A stretch of DNA of 64,000 nt from Sphingomonas glacialis (GCF_014653575.1 NZ_BNAQ01000006.1:1-64000), one strand, 5' to 3'; shown: positions 49,050 through 60,231, numbered from the stretch's first letter. Notes: a model not told the origin generated them from the letters alone. Numbers and translations: made by a program.

Positions 49050-50177
49050 ATGGCGATCGCCACCACCCATGTCGGCAGCTTGCCGCGTGGCCCCGAACTC
49101 ACCCCCCTCCTCCTCGCCCGCGATCATGGCGAGCCGTATGACGCCGCCGCGTTCGATCACGTCGTGCAGACCGCGGTCGATGCGGCGGTCGCCGCACAAG
49201 TCGCGGCGGGGGTGACGATCGTCAGCGACGGCGAGCTCGGCAAGGTCGGCTATTCGACCTATATGATCGAGCGGCTGTCGGGTTTCGGCGGGCATAGCGA
49301 ACGCATGTCGGCGCTCGACCTCGCGCCGCTGCCCGAGTTGCGCACCAAGCTCGCCCACATCATGGGCTCGCAGGACTTCACGCGCGCATCGTGCATCGGC
49401 GAGGTCAAATTGGTGAACCTGCAGCCGGTCAAGGACGACATCCGCCGCTTCCGCACCGCGCTCGATCGCCACGGCGAGGGCACGCGCGCCTTCATGAATG
49501 CGGCATCGCCCGGACTGATCACCGCGTTCCAGAAGAACGCCTTTTATCCGAGCCACGAGGCCTATCTCGCCGATCTGGTGACCGCGATGCAGCCCGAATA
49601 TGCAGCGATCGTCGATGCCGGGTTCGAGCTCCAGCTCGATTGCCCCGATCTCGCAATGTCGCGCCACACCGGCTATCAGGAAATGGACGAAGCGCAGTTC
49701 CTCGCGACGATCGAGGCCAATGTCGAGGCGCTCAACGCCGCGACCGCCGATATCGCGCCCGAGAAGATGCGGATGCACGTCTGCTGGGGCAATTACGAAG
49801 GCCCGCACGATCACGACATCCCGCTCGAGCGGATCATCGATATCGTGCTCAAGGCGCGCCCGGCGACGATCCTGTTCGAGGCGGCCAATCCGCGCCACGA
49901 GCATGAGTGGATCGTCTGGCGCGATGCCGCGCTGCCCGATCACAAGATCCTGGCACCCGGGTTGATCGACACTTGCTCGAACTATCTCGAGACCCCCGAG
50001 CTGATCGCACAGCGGATCGAGCGCTTCGCGGCGATCGTCGGCGCGGACCGCGTCGTTGCGAGCACCGATTGCGGGTTCGGGACGTTTGCCGGGTACGGGA
50101 AGATCGATCCTGCCGTCACGTGGGCAAAGCTGCGCAACTTGCGCGCGGGCGCGGATCTGGCGGCTGCGCGGTTGTGA
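49050..50177 (+). CDS. MetE C-domain-like (cobalamin-independent methionine synthase II family) protein
   Basis: 375 residues: only the catalytic barrel of MetE, without its N-terminal folate barrel. ATG 49050 follows AGAGGA with 6-nt spacing. All four zinc ligands of the family are present: His243 and Cys245 in RMHVCWGNYEG, Glu277 in LFEAANPRHEHE, Cys341 in STDCGFGTFAG. The N-terminus TTHVGSLPRGPEL is typical. The family includes methyl- and alkyl-thiol transferases (MetE, epoxyalkane:CoM transferase). Next to LigM, MetF and PurU, a role in handling the methyl group removed from methoxy-aromatics is plausible but unproven. Confidence 0.82.
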   Translation: MAIATTHVGSLPRGPELTPLLLARDHGEPYDAAAFDHVVQTAVDAAVAAQVAAGVTIVSDGELGKVGYSTYMIERLSGFGGHSERMSALDLAPLPELRTKLAHIMGSQDFTRASCIGEVKLVNLQPVKDDIRRFRTALDRHGEGTRAFMNAASPGLITAFQKNAFYPSHEAYLADLVTAMQPEYAAIVDAGFELQLDCPDLAMSRHTGYQEMDEAQFLATIEANVEALNAATADIAPEKMRMHVCWGNYEGPHDHDIPLERIIDIVLKARPATILFEAANPRHEHEWIVWRDAALPDHKILAPGLIDTCSNYLETPELIAQRIERFAAIVGADRVVASTDCGFGTFAGYGKIDPAVTWAKLRNLRAGADLAAARL

Positions 50178-50213
50178 GGTGGCAGGCCGCGGCGGACGGG
50201 CTATAGCGCGGCG

Positions 50214-50957
50214 ATGGTAGAGATCGCGACCCCCGTCAAATCGGCGCTCCGCACGCTCGACATCATCGAATATGTCGTCGCGCGCGATCGCCCGGTGGTC
50301 GCGCAGGAAATCGCCGCGGCGCTGGTGATCCCCGTTAGCAGCCTGTCCTATCTGCTCACCACGCTGGCGGATCGCGGGTACCTCGCGCGCGAGGGCCGGC
50401 GCTATACGCCGGGCCCCGGTCTGGCGCGGTTGCAGACCCGCGCGAACGGCTTCGCGCTCGCCGACCGCGTCGCCCCGCTGGTGCGCGCGCTGCGCGTCCA
50501 GCTCAACGAGACGGTTTCGTTCTTCGTGCGCAAGGGCTGGGAGGTCGAGGCGCTGGCGACCGAGACCAGCGACCATGCGCTGCGCTACGCGGTGGCGACC
50601 GGCGCGCGCACCCCGTTGCACAGCTTTGCGGCGGGCAAGGCGATCCTCGCCGCGCTGCCGGAGGACGAGTTCGAGGTCTATCTCGGCGAGGTCGACCGCG
50701 CCGCCTTCACGCCTGCGACGATCACCGCGCCCGATCGCCTGCGCGCCGAGATCGCCGAAATCCGCCGCACGGGCAACGCGCGGACGCGCGAGGAGCATAC
50801 GCCGGGGATCCAGGGGCTTGGACGCGCACTGATCGTCGGGGACGATCTGCTCGGCGCGTTCAGCGTCGCCATCCCCAACGTGCGCTTCGACGCGGTGGTT
50901 GAGGCGCGGGTTGCGGACTTGCTCAAGCGGACCGTCGCGTTGCTCGAAGCCGCCTGA
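50214..50957 (+). CDS. IclR-family transcriptional regulator
   Basis: 247 residues. N-terminal winged helix: VKSALRTLDIIEYVVARDRP ... AQEIAAALVIPVSSLSYLLT ... ADRGYLAREGRRYTPG. The C-terminal GAF-like effector domain has LNETVSFFVRKGWEVEALAT, LHSFAAGKAILAALPEDEFE and the signature REEHTPGIQGLGRALIVGDD, then AFSVAIPNVRF. IclR regulators commonly control protocatechuate-type operons by binding ring acids. It is 36 nt after the MetE-like gene, so it is co-transcribed and probably autoregulated through the upstream palindrome. Confidence 0.9.
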   Translation: MVEIATPVKSALRTLDIIEYVVARDRPVVAQEIAAALVIPVSSLSYLLTTLADRGYLAREGRRYTPGPGLARLQTRANGFALADRVAPLVRALRVQLNETVSFFVRKGWEVEALATETSDHALRYAVATGARTPLHSFAAGKAILAALPEDEFEVYLGEVDRAAFTPATITAPDRLRAEIAEIRRTGNARTREEHTPGIQGLGRALIVGDDLLGAFSVAIPNVRFDAVVEARVADLLKRTVALLEAA

Positions 50958-51005
50958 CGACACGGTCCTTTGGGAAGGGCCGGACCCCGGCCCTCCCCGC
51001 AAGGC

Positions 51006-52403
51006 TCAGGCCGGCTGGCGGTTGCGCCAGCTCTCGGCATAGCTGTCGCGCGCGACTTCCGAATACGGCGCCGGGCTGACGATCGCCTTGATCTCGGTCT
51101 GCACATGGCGCTCGACCGTCGGCTTGCGCGTGCCGCCATCGGGCTCGCCCCATAGCAGCGTCACTTCGGTGCCGGGCTCGGCCATGTCGGCATCGACCAT
51201 CGCGAGCGTCAGCATGCGCCCTTCATTCGCGCTGTAGCCGATCCAGGTCGACAGCCCGACGAGCTTGCCGTCCTTGAGCACCTGATCGTACGGATGCATC
51301 GCATAGACCGCCGACGGGAAGTCGATGTACTTGGCGCGATTGTCCTTGGCGAATTGCGAGCTGATCACGCGCATCACGTCTTCGGTGTCGAGCGCGAGCG
51401 TCACCTTCTTGCGATGCGGCCGCCCGGCCATCGCCTCGAGCGCCTCGCGTCCGATGAAGTCATGGTCGAACTTGACGAACGGGCCGTAGCCAAGATCCCA
51501 CGGCGTCAGATAATAGCCCTCGACGCTGTCGGGGACATAACTGCCACCGATAGACGCCTTCGCCTCGTAGGAGTTGGTCTTGAGCCATTCGCGGAACGCC
51601 TGCGTGCCGGCGCCCGAATAGGTCGCGGGCAGCGGCGACGGGATCCAGCCGGATTCGATCGTGTTCGACGCGTAGGTCCGGCCACCGACGAGCGCGAGCC
51701 CGAACTCCTTGCCCGCTTCGATCAGCGCGTTGCGCACTGTGTCGTAATCGGCCCACGGACCGAACAGTTCGTAGCCCGGTTGCCCGGCCATGCCGTGGCG
51801 CAGCGCGCGGACTTCGGCGCCCGCGATCGTGAGCCGCGCCATGTGGAAGAATTTGAGCTCGGGCGGGGTCTGGCCCATTGCCTTTTCGAGCGTCTGCATC
51901 GCATTCGGGCCCTGGAGCTGGAAGCGATAGCTCCGGCGCGTTTCGGGGTCGGGCCGCGCCGCGGTACGCTCGTCGCGCGAGACGGTGACGTCCCAGTCGC
52001 CCGTCGCGGCATGGAATTCGACCCATTCGATCACCGGCGCGCGGCCGACCAGATTGAACGCATTCTCATCGAGATAGAACAGGATCACGTCGCCGATGAC
52101 ATAGCCCTCGGGCGTGACGGGAACAAACTGCTTGGCGCGATCGGGGACGAAGCCCTTGAAGCTGTTGACGCCGAGATGGTTGAGCATCGCCAACGCGTCG
52201 GGGCCCTCGACCGAGAGATCGACCATGTGGAACGACTGGTTGAACAGGACGCAGGTCTTCGACCAGGCCTGCTGCTCGGCGCGCCAGTTGGAATATTCGG
52301 CGGGGACGCCGGGATAGGCATTGGGTCCGGTCTGCTGGTTGCGCAGCAGCGTGACGATATCGCCACTCGTATCGAGCATCTGTTGCAGGGTCGTTTCAGT
52401 CAT
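51006..52403 (-). CDS. ligM: Tetrahydrofolate-dependent aromatic O-demethylase (LigM/DesA type)
   Basis: 465 residues, near the 471 of LigM from Sphingobium SYK-6. It is a GcvT-like aminomethyltransferase fold: VLFNQSFHMVDLSVEGPDAL, then LNHLGVNSF, then RLTIAGAEVRALRHGMAGQP, then GYELFGPWADYDTVRNALIE. The C-terminus is TEVTLLWGEPDGGTRKPTVE. LigM/DesA move the methyl group of vanillate, 3-O-methylgallate or syringate to tetrahydrofolate. MetF, PurU and LigAB within 5 kb support this. LigM and DesA cannot be separated by eye, so the symbol is provisional. Confidence 0.85.
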   Translation of the reverse strand: MTETTLQQMLDTSGDIVTLLRNQQTGPNAYPGVPAEYSNWRAEQQAWSKTCVLFNQSFHMVDLSVEGPDALAMLNHLGVNSFKGFVPDRAKQFVPVTPEGYVIGDVILFYLDENAFNLVGRAPVIEWVEFHAATGDWDVTVSRDERTAARPDPETRRSYRFQLQGPNAMQTLEKAMGQTPPELKFFHMARLTIAGAEVRALRHGMAGQPGYELFGPWADYDTVRNALIEAGKEFGLALVGGRTYASNTIESGWIPSPLPATYSGAGTQAFREWLKTNSYEAKASIGGSYVPDSVEGYYLTPWDLGYGPFVKFDHDFIGREALEAMAGRPHRKKVTLALDTEDVMRVISSQFAKDNRAKYIDFPSAVYAMHPYDQVLKDGKLVGLSTWIGYSANEGRMLTLAMVDADMAEPGTEVTLLWGEPDGGTRKPTVERHVQTEIKAIVSPAPYSEVARDSYAESWRNRQPA

Positions 52404-52439
52404 CGGGCTCTCCTTGTGCTGTAGCGGTTTCGACGGGCG

Positions 52440-53171
52440 TCAGAGCGGGTTAGGCGTCGCGCTGAGCCAGTCGGCGATTGCGGAATTGAGCGCGTCGGGC
52501 GCTTCGGCCGGCAGCATGTGTCCGGCGCCATCGACCACGACGACGCGGGCGTGCGGGATCACCGCCGCCATCGCCGCGTGCTGCGCGGGCGGGCTCCAGC
52601 GGTCTTCGCTGCCGCACGCGACGAGGACCGGGCAGGCGAGCTGCGGCAGCAGCGTCTCGACCTCGGGCCGTGCGAGCAAAGCCGCGATCTGCGCTTCGAA
52701 CTGCGCCAGGCCGGCCTCGATGCACATCGTGCGGAGCGGCTGCAGCAGAGCGGTATCGGCACTGCGCGCAGGCGCGACCATCGGGGGCAGCCAGGTATCG
52801 ACCAATGCGGCCATGCCGTGCAGGCGCCCGACATCGCGCAGCGCGTGGCGTTTTTCGGGTTCGCTCGGCAGCGGCAAGTGGACGCCGGTGCTGACCAGCG
52901 CGAGGCGTGTCACGCGACCTGGCGCACGCCGCACCACTTCGAGCGCGATCCGCGCGCCCATCGAATGGCCGAGCACCGCAAAGCGCGCGGGCGCCGCGGT
53001 GAGCACCCGCTCCGCCATCGCGCCGAGCGTCGCGAGATCGCCATAGTCCGGCGCTGCCACGGCGTCCGCGAAGGCTGCGCGCTGCGCCGCAAACACGCGC
53101 GCATCGCACATCAGACCCGGCAGGAGCAGCAACGGCTCGCTGGGCAACGGTAAGGATGAGTTCGCGTTCAT
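52440..53171 (-). CDS. Alpha/beta-hydrolase
   Basis: 243 residues, no signal peptide. Oxyanion region LLLLPGLMCDARVF; nucleophile elbow GHSMGARIALEVVRR with Ser95 or thereabouts; acid Asp in ACGSEDRWSPPAQH; His in VVDGAGHMLPAEAPDALNSA. This is the typical 3-oxoadipate enol-lactonase/esterase-like family. It is divergent from metF, with a small palindrome between. It may cleave an ester or lactone of an aromatic substrate, but no sequence feature defines that. Confidence 0.8.
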   Translation of the reverse strand: MNANSSLPLPSEPLLLLPGLMCDARVFAAQRAAFADAVAAPDYGDLATLGAMAERVLTAAPARFAVLGHSMGARIALEVVRRAPGRVTRLALVSTGVHLPLPSEPEKRHALRDVGRLHGMAALVDTWLPPMVAPARSADTALLQPLRTMCIEAGLAQFEAQIAALLARPEVETLLPQLACPVLVACGSEDRWSPPAQHAAMAAVIPHARVVVVDGAGHMLPAEAPDALNSAIADWLSATPNPL

Positions 53172-53186
53172 GAAGATTTCATCTAT

Positions 53187-53205
53187 CCGAACCTACGCCG
53201 TTCGG
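53187..53205. promoter_or_regulatory. CCGAAC-N7-GTTCGG inverted repeat between hydrolase and metF
   Basis: Perfect 6-bp arms lie in the 88-nt divergent gap, 16 nt before the hydrolase start and 55 nt before metF. It is an operator candidate for a local regulator. Confidence 0.35.
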
Positions 53206-53259
53206 CTAGGCCAATTTGCCACAGTGCGAGGCACAATCGCGCCCGACCGGAGAGGACGA

Positions 53260-54138
53260 ATGACGACCATTCCCGCCATCCATCCCGCCTGGACGCGGGC
53301 GCCGACCGGAATGACCGACGGCTATTCGCTCGAGATGACTGCCAAGGATCGCCCCGCGCTGCGCGAGGCGGCGGACCGCATCGCGCTCGATACGCCCGTC
53401 GCAATCACCTTCCTCCCCGGCGAGACGATCGACGCGCGGATCGCGGCTGCCGTCGAAGTGCGCACGCTCGGATTCGAACCGATGCCGCATCTGTCGGCGC
53501 GTCGCATCGCGTCGCTCGATGAACTCTCCGCGACCGTCGAACGGACCGTCGCCGAAGCGGGCGTCCGCCGCATGTTCCTCGTCGCCGGGGATCCGCCAAC
53601 CCCGGTCGGCCCGTTCGCCGATACGATGGCGCTGCTCCAGACCGGGTTGTTCGAACGCAACGGCATCACCGCGATCGGCATTGCCGGGCATCCCGAAGGG
53701 CATCCGGCGATGGATTCGGCGACGTGCCTTGCGGTGCTCAAGGCCAAGCGCGACGAGATCGCTGCGCGCGGCATGGCGACGCTGATCGTCACGCAATTCG
53801 GGTTCGATCCCGACCCGTTCATCACTTGGCTCGAAGACCTGCGCGCGAACGGGATCGATTCGCCGGTGCGGATCGGCGTGCCGGGCCCGGCCGGGATCAA
53901 GACGCTGCTGCGCTTTGCCGCGCATTGCGGCGTCGGCGCCTCGGTTTCGGCGCTTGGCAAATACGGGATCTCGCTGACCAAATTGCTCGGCTCGACCGGC
54001 CCCGACGCGCTGGTCGATCGGCTCGCGGAACGGCTGACACCGGAGCACGGCCCGGTGCGGCTGCATTTCTATCCGTTCGGCGGGCTCGTCCGCGCGGTCG
54101 ATTGGATCAAGGCTTATGAAGGGCGGGCCCATGATTGA
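53260..54138 (+). CDS. metF: Methylenetetrahydrofolate reductase (MetF family)
   Basis: 292 residues. ATG 53260 follows GGAGAGGA; the frame opens further upstream but without a ribosome site. TIM-barrel Met[21 protein letters not shown], then [20 protein letters not shown], then [20 protein letters not shown], then [20 protein letters not shown] and [20 protein letters not shown]. The conserved PH(L)xAR and AGDPP motifs bind folate and FAD. In this operon it probably runs toward 5,10-methylene-THF, oxidising the 5-methyl-THF made by LigM, as known in SYK-6. It overlaps purU by 8 nt. Confidence 0.88.
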   Translation: MTTIPAIHPAWTRAPTGMTDGYSLEMTAKDRPALREAADRIALDTPVAITFLPGETIDARIAAAVEVRTLGFEPMPHLSARRIASLDELSATVERTVAEAGVRRMFLVAGDPPTPVGPFADTMALLQTGLFERNGITAIGIAGHPEGHPAMDSATCLAVLKAKRDEIAARGMATLIVTQFGFDPDPFITWLEDLRANGIDSPVRIGVPGPAGIKTLLRFAAHCGVGASVSALGKYGISLTKLLGSTGPDALVDRLAERLTPEHGPVRLHFYPFGGLVRAVDWIKAYEGRAHD

Positions 54139-54979
54139 GACGCTGACGCTTCGCCTCTTCTGCCCCGACCGGCCCGGTCTGGTCGCGCAGGTCGCCGGGT
54201 TTCTTGCCAGTGCAGGCGGCAACATCACCGACGCACAGCAATTCGACGACCGGCTCACCGGCCGATTCTTCATGCGCGTCGTTTTCGAGATCGAGCGCGA
54301 TGTGGAAACGCTGCGCCGCGCGTTCGCGCCGCTCGCCGCAGCGATCGACGCCGAATGGACGCTGCGCAGCACACAGGAGCGCCAACGCGTGCTGCTGCTG
54401 GTGTCGAAGTTCGACCATTGCCTCGGCGATCTGCTCTATCGCTACCGCATCGGCGAGCTGGCGATGGACGTGGTCGGGATCGTCTCGAACCATCCGCAGC
54501 GCGCACTGCATGTCAGCATGATCGGCGACATCCCGTTCCACCATCTGCCCGTCACGCAGCAGACCAAGGCGGCGCAGGAAGCGCAGATCAAGCAGATCGT
54601 CACCGACACCGGCGCCGACCTGATCGTGCTGGCGCGCTACATGCAGATCCTGTCGGACGATCTGGCGGGCTTCCTGTCGGGGCGCTGCATCAATATCCAC
54701 CACAGCTTCCTGCCCGGCTTCAAGGGCGCCAAACCGTATCACCAGGCGCATGAGCGCGGCGTCAAGATGATCGGCGCGACCGCGCATTACGTCACCGCCG
54801 ATCTCGACGAGGGCCCGATCATCGCGCAGGATGCCGAGTTCATCACGCACGCCGATCTGCCCGACGATCTCGTCCGCAAGGGACGCGATATCGAACGCCG
54901 CGTGCTCGCGCAGGCGGTGGGCTATCATCTGCAGGACCGCGTGCTGCTCAACGGCGCGCGCACCGTCGTCTTTCGGTGA
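54131..54979 (+). CDS. purU: Formyltetrahydrofolate deformylase
   Basis: 282 residues. ATG 54131 is inside the metF end (8-nt overlap). N-terminal ACT domain: [20 protein letters not shown], then [21 protein letters not shown]-terminal formyl-transferase-like hydrolase domain: [20 protein letters not shown], then [20 protein letters not shown], then [20 protein letters not shown]. These hold the catalytic Asn-His-Asp set. It releases formate and free THF from 10-formyl-THF. Placed after metF, it completes disposal of methyl carbon and recycles THF for LigM. Confidence 0.93.
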   Translation: MIETLTLRLFCPDRPGLVAQVAGFLASAGGNITDAQQFDDRLTGRFFMRVVFEIERDVETLRRAFAPLAAAIDAEWTLRSTQERQRVLLLVSKFDHCLGDLLYRYRIGELAMDVVGIVSNHPQRALHVSMIGDIPFHHLPVTQQTKAAQEAQIKQIVTDTGADLIVLARYMQILSDDLAGFLSGRCINIHHSFLPGFKGAKPYHQAHERGVKMIGATAHYVTADLDEGPIIAQDAEFITHADLPDDLVRKGRDIERRVLAQAVGYHLQDRVLLNGARTVVFR

Positions 54980-55006
54980 CCGCATGACATTCAAGGAGCG
55001 TTGACG

Positions 55007-56357
<1,351 letters not shown>

Positions 56358-56560
56358 CGGGAGTATTGGTCAGACGGCGCGTTCGCTGCTGGAAACGCCT
56401 GCCGCGACCACGTCTGCGTGACACGCAAAGCGCGATAGGCTGCGCCGCCCGCGTCGCGCCGCGCGTTTTCGATAAGGGCCCGCGAATACACAGGATTTGT
56501 ACGTGCGGCAGCCTCCGATAATTACCAGGGCTGATCGATCGCGATTATTATAAGCAGTTA

Positions 56561-56583
56561 TTCAAATCGCACAAAGTCGCATA
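56561..56583. promoter_or_regulatory. TCGCA direct repeat upstream of the receptor gene
   Basis: TCGCACA (56567-56573) and TCGCATA (56577-56583) repeat with a 10-nt period in an AT-rich stretch 48 nt before the TonB receptor start. It could be a regulator or promoter site. Confidence 0.3.
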
Positions 56584-56630
56584 TCCTTTGAGGACGGTTG
56601 TCGGAAGAACGGCCCAAAAGGAGAGAAAGC

Positions 56631-58994
56631 ATGAGAACAGCGCGATGGATCTTGCGGTGCGCCCTGCTGGGCAGCGCGACGGCAGCACAGGCCCAGGTGT
56701 CATCCCCGCCCCCCGCCAAGACGCAAGCGAGCGCCCCCGCCGAAGCCGGGTTGCAGGACATCATCGTCACCGCGCAGCGCCGCTCGGAAAATCTGCAGCG
56801 CGCCGCGGTCGCGATCAGCGCCGTGTCGGGCGACACGCTCGCCAGCGCCGGCATCACGCGCCCGACCGAGCTGACCTCGGTCGTCCCGTCGCTCCAGGTC
56901 GCGCCCGCGGCGGGCCCGTACGCGCTGTTCTATCTGCGCGGCGTCGGCAATTTCAACGGCAACGCGCTGTCGGACTCGGCGGTCGCGTTCAATTTCAACG
57001 GCGTCTATGTCGGCCGCCCGAGCTCGACCACCGGCTTCTTCTACGACCTCGAGCGCGTCGAAGTGGTCAAGGGCCCACAGGGTACGCTGTACGGCCGCAA
57101 CGCCACCGGCGGCGCGATCAACGTCATCCCCAAGCGCCCCGATTTCGACAAGGCCAGCGCCGAGGGCAATGTCGAGTACGGCAATTACAACGCGCTGCGG
57201 CTCGATGCCGCGGTCAACGTTCCGCTCGGCGAGAATGTCGCGCTGCGCGCCGCGGGCATCTATGTCCGCCACGACGCCTATATGAAGGACGGCACCGACA
57301 ATCAGAAGGACGGCGGTGGCCGCGTTTCGCTCCGGCTGCGTCCGACCAACACGCTGTCGATCAACCTCACCGCCGATTATTTCCGCCAGCGCGGCCGCGG
57401 CACCGGCGCGACTCCGCTCGGGCTCAACCCCGACAATCGCGACGGTTTCTTCTCGCCCGCGGGCCAGGCGTTCGTCAACGGACAGGTTGATCAGGTGCTG
57501 GGCCGCACGATGGTCGCGCAGACGACGCCGCAGTTCCTCAACAACAGCTATTGGGGCGTGTCGTCGACGATCGAGCTCAACACGCCCGCCGGCACGATCA
57601 CCGTCATCCCGGCCTATCGCGAGGGCAAGCTCGATTATCTGTCCTATTCGCCGGGTTTCTACATACGCCAGGTCGAGAAGGACAAGCAGACCAGCCTCGA
57701 GGCGCGGATCGCGTCGGACGAGACGCATCCGCTGCGCTACATCGCCGGGCTGTTCTACTATGACGAGAGCAACCACGTCCCCGGCAGCTATATCAACCAG
57801 CAAGCGAGCGTGAACTCGAACGTCGCCGACCAGCGCACCAAGAGCATGGCGGTGTTCGGGCGGCTGACCTATGCGATCGCGCCGACGTTCCGCGTCACCG
57901 CGGGCGCGCGCTACACCACCGAGGACAAGTCGCTCGATGGCTTTACCACAGCGGCGCTGCGGCTCTGCACGCGCCCGAGCAGCTTCTTCCCGACCTATGT
58001 CGCGGGCTGCCCGACCGCACAGCCGATCGCGGTGTCGACGGCGATCCCGTCGGTCGTGCCGACGCCCAATTTCAACCCGTTCATCGATGGTACGATCACC
58101 ACGCTCGCGATCGGCACCTATCAGGGATTGAAGGCCAAGCGCGCCTCGTTCGATCGCATCACCTATCGCGCGGCGGCGGACTGGGACATCACGCCGCGCA
58201 ACCTGGTCTATGCGAGCTACGAGACCGGCTTCAAGTCGGGCGGCTTTTTCCAGACGGTCGATCGCGGCGTGTTCCGCCCCGAGCGGATCGGCGCCTGGAC
58301 GCTGGGGTCGAAGAACCGCTTCTTCGACAATCGCCTCCAGCTCAACCTCGAGGCGTTCTACTGGCGCTACCACGACCAACAGATCAGCCATGTCGTCGCC
58401 GACTCGTCGGGCAGCCAGATCCTCGCGACCGAGAATGTCGGCCAGGCGACCTTCAAGGGGGTCGAGGTCGAAGGGCGCCTGCTCGTCACGCGCTCGACGC
58501 AGCTGACCGCCGACGCGCAGTATCTCGACGCGCGCTACGATTCGTTCGTCTACAGCGCGCCCAACAACAATGGCGGGCGCGACAATGGCACGGCTTGCGC
58601 CACGCGCGGGACGCCGGGCGCGACCTATGTCATCGATTGCTCGGGCCGCCGCCCGCCCAACGCGCCTGAGTGGACGATCAACCTCGGTGCCGCGCAGACG
58701 GTAAGGCTGGCGAACGACGGGAAAATCGTCGGCAACGTCCGCGCGCATTACCAGAGCCGCACGCTGACCGGCCTCGAGTTCACGCAGGTCGAGTATCAGA
58801 ACGCGTATTGGACCGCCGACGCACAGGTCACCTACACCGCGCCGGGGAGCCGCTATTCGATCGGGCTGTTCGTCAACAATGCGTTCGACAAGACCGTGCT
58901 GGCGCTCGCGACCCCGGTGCCGTTCACGTCCTATTACGCCGGCGCACTCCGCCCGCCGCGGACCTTCGGCGTGCGCGCCGGGGTGAAGTTCTGA
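56631..58994 (+). CDS. TonB-dependent outer-membrane receptor
   Basis: 787 residues. ATG 56631 with AAAGGAGA 5 nt upstream. Signal peptide RTARWILRCALLGSATAAQA. TonB box-like DIIVTAQRR; plug domain with RPTELTSVVPSLQVAPAAGP, then FYLRGVGNFNG and VEVVKGPQGTLYGRNATGGA. The barrel runs to the end RPPRTFGVRAGVKF. It should import a substrate across the outer membrane with TonB energy. Placement right after ligAB suggests a lignin-derived aromatic or oligomer; such receptors are common in sphingomonads. Specificity cannot be read. Confidence 0.92.
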   Translation: MRTARWILRCALLGSATAAQAQVSSPPPAKTQASAPAEAGLQDIIVTAQRRSENLQRAAVAISAVSGDTLASAGITRPTELTSVVPSLQVAPAAGPYALFYLRGVGNFNGNALSDSAVAFNFNGVYVGRPSSTTGFFYDLERVEVVKGPQGTLYGRNATGGAINVIPKRPDFDKASAEGNVEYGNYNALRLDAAVNVPLGENVALRAAGIYVRHDAYMKDGTDNQKDGGGRVSLRLRPTNTLSINLTADYFRQRGRGTGATPLGLNPDNRDGFFSPAGQAFVNGQVDQVLGRTMVAQTTPQFLNNSYWGVSSTIELNTPAGTITVIPAYREGKLDYLSYSPGFYIRQVEKDKQTSLEARIASDETHPLRYIAGLFYYDESNHVPGSYINQQASVNSNVADQRTKSMAVFGRLTYAIAPTFRVTAGARYTTEDKSLDGFTTAALRLCTRPSSFFPTYVAGCPTAQPIAVSTAIPSVVPTPNFNPFIDGTITTLAIGTYQGLKAKRASFDRITYRAAADWDITPRNLVYASYETGFKSGGFFQTVDRGVFRPERIGAWTLGSKNRFFDNRLQLNLEAFYWRYHDQQISHVVADSSGSQILATENVGQATFKGVEVEGRLLVTRSTQLTADAQYLDARYDSFVYSAPNNNGGRDNGTACATRGTPGATYVIDCSGRRPPNAPEWTINLGAAQTVRLANDGKIVGNVRAHYQSRTLTGLEFTQVEYQNAYWTADAQVTYTAPGSRYSIGLFVNNAFDKTVLALATPVPFTSYYAGALRPPRTFGVRAGVKF

Positions 58995-59061
58995 GGGGCG
59001 TCGGATGCCCCGCTGGTGCGGGCCGCCCGACGAGTGCAGTACTCCGCTCGCATCTAGCTGG

Positions 59062-59170
59062 GCGCTTCCCCGGCTAAGGCCGGGGCCCAGTCGCGAAGGT
59101 GGTCGTCTTCGGGCACTGCCGCTGCCATCAGCCGACCGCGACTGGGCACCGGCCTTCGCCGGGGAAGCGC
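59062..59170. repeat. REP-like long imperfect inverted repeat
   Basis: The arms (59062-59095 and 59137-59170) are about 34 nt each and nearly complementary: GCGCTTCCCCGG ... CCCAGTCGCG against CGCGACTGGG ... CCGGGGAAGCGC. Each arm itself holds a small CCGGC/GCCGG hairpin. The form resembles a paired REP/BIME element. It sits between convergent genes and could also terminate both. Confidence 0.6.
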
Positions 59171-59231
59171 GGCCGTGGTGACGCTGCGGATATTCCCGCG
59201 AGCGAAAGACAGGATTCGATAAGCTAGGGCC

Positions 59232-60197
59232 TCAGCCCTTGACCACGCGCTGGTCGATCACGCCGAACAGCGGTGTGCCATCGACGCCGCGGGCTTCCAT
59301 CCGCACCCGGTCGCCGAAGCGCATGAAGCCCGTCACCGGGGCGCCGTGGTCGATCATCTCGATCGCGCGACGCTCGGCGATGCACGACGATCCGACCTCG
59401 CGATAGTCGACATTGGCGACCGTCCCCGATCCGATAATCGTCCCCGCCGGCAGCGCGCGCGTGCGCGCGGCATGCGCGACCAGCTCGGGAAAGCTCACCG
59501 CCATCGCATCGCCGCGCGCGCGACCGAAGGGCTCCCCGTTCCATTGCACCTCGAGCGGAAGACACACGCGCCCCTCCGCCCATGCCGCGCCCAGCGCGTC
59601 GGGCGTCACCGCGACGGGCGCCATGCTGCACGCCGGCTTGGCCTGGACCCACCCGAACCCGGTCTTCATCTCGGGGCCAGCGAGTGTGCGCAGCGACCAG
59701 TCGTTGATCTGCACCACCAGCCGGATCAGCGCGGCGGCATCCGCGGCGCTCGTGCCCATCGGCACGGCGGCGGTGATGACGCCGAACTCGCCCTCGAAAT
59801 CGATGCCATGCGCCTCATCCGGCAGCGGCACGTCGGCGGTCGGCGCGAGGAAGCAGTGCGACATGCCCTGGTACATCAGCGGCAGCTCGGTCTCGATCGG
59901 CGGTGCGTTGTACGCGCGCTGCATCAGAACGCCGTGGTTCGGGAAAGCCGACCCATCGAGCCACTGCCACGCGCGCGGCAACGGTGCCTCGAGCGCTTCG
60001 CCCGCCAGCGGCGTGCCCCCGCCCGCGGCAAGCTCGGCGGCGAGCGCCCGCAGCGCCGGCTCGACCGCGTCCCAACGTTCGAGCGCGTCCTGCAGCGTCG
60101 GCGCGATCGCCTCGGCACCGGCATAGCGCTCGCCGTCGGGCGAGACGATCACGAGGCGACCGTCGGGCCGCCCATTGGCGAGCGTAGCGAGCTTCAT
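59232..60197 (-). CDS. Fumarylacetoacetate hydrolase (FAH)-family protein
   Basis: 321 residues. ATG 60197 is preferred to TTG 60206; AGGA lies 10 nt upstream. FAH fold: MYQGMSHCFLAPTADVPLPD, then metal ligands in HGIDFEGEFGVITAAVPMGT and VVQINDWSLRTL, then FGWVQAKPACSMAPVAVTPD and GTIIGSGTVANVDYREVGSS. It resembles fumarylacetoacetases and 2-keto-4-pentenoate-type hydrolases, which hydrolyse C-C bonds of diketo acids. It is the last gene of the second aromatic operon. Confidence 0.85.
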   Translation of the reverse strand: MKLATLANGRPDGRLVIVSPDGERYAGAEAIAPTLQDALERWDAVEPALRALAAELAAGGGTPLAGEALEAPLPRAWQWLDGSAFPNHGVLMQRAYNAPPIETELPLMYQGMSHCFLAPTADVPLPDEAHGIDFEGEFGVITAAVPMGTSAADAAALIRLVVQINDWSLRTLAGPEMKTGFGWVQAKPACSMAPVAVTPDALGAAWAEGRVCLPLEVQWNGEPFGRARGDAMAVSFPELVAHAARTRALPAGTIIGSGTVANVDYREVGSSCIAERRAIEMIDHGAPVTGFMRFGDRVRMEARGVDGTPLFGVIDQRVVKG

Positions 60198-60231
60198 CGA
60201 AAACAATCCTGTGTTGGTAGGGGCCGCCCGG

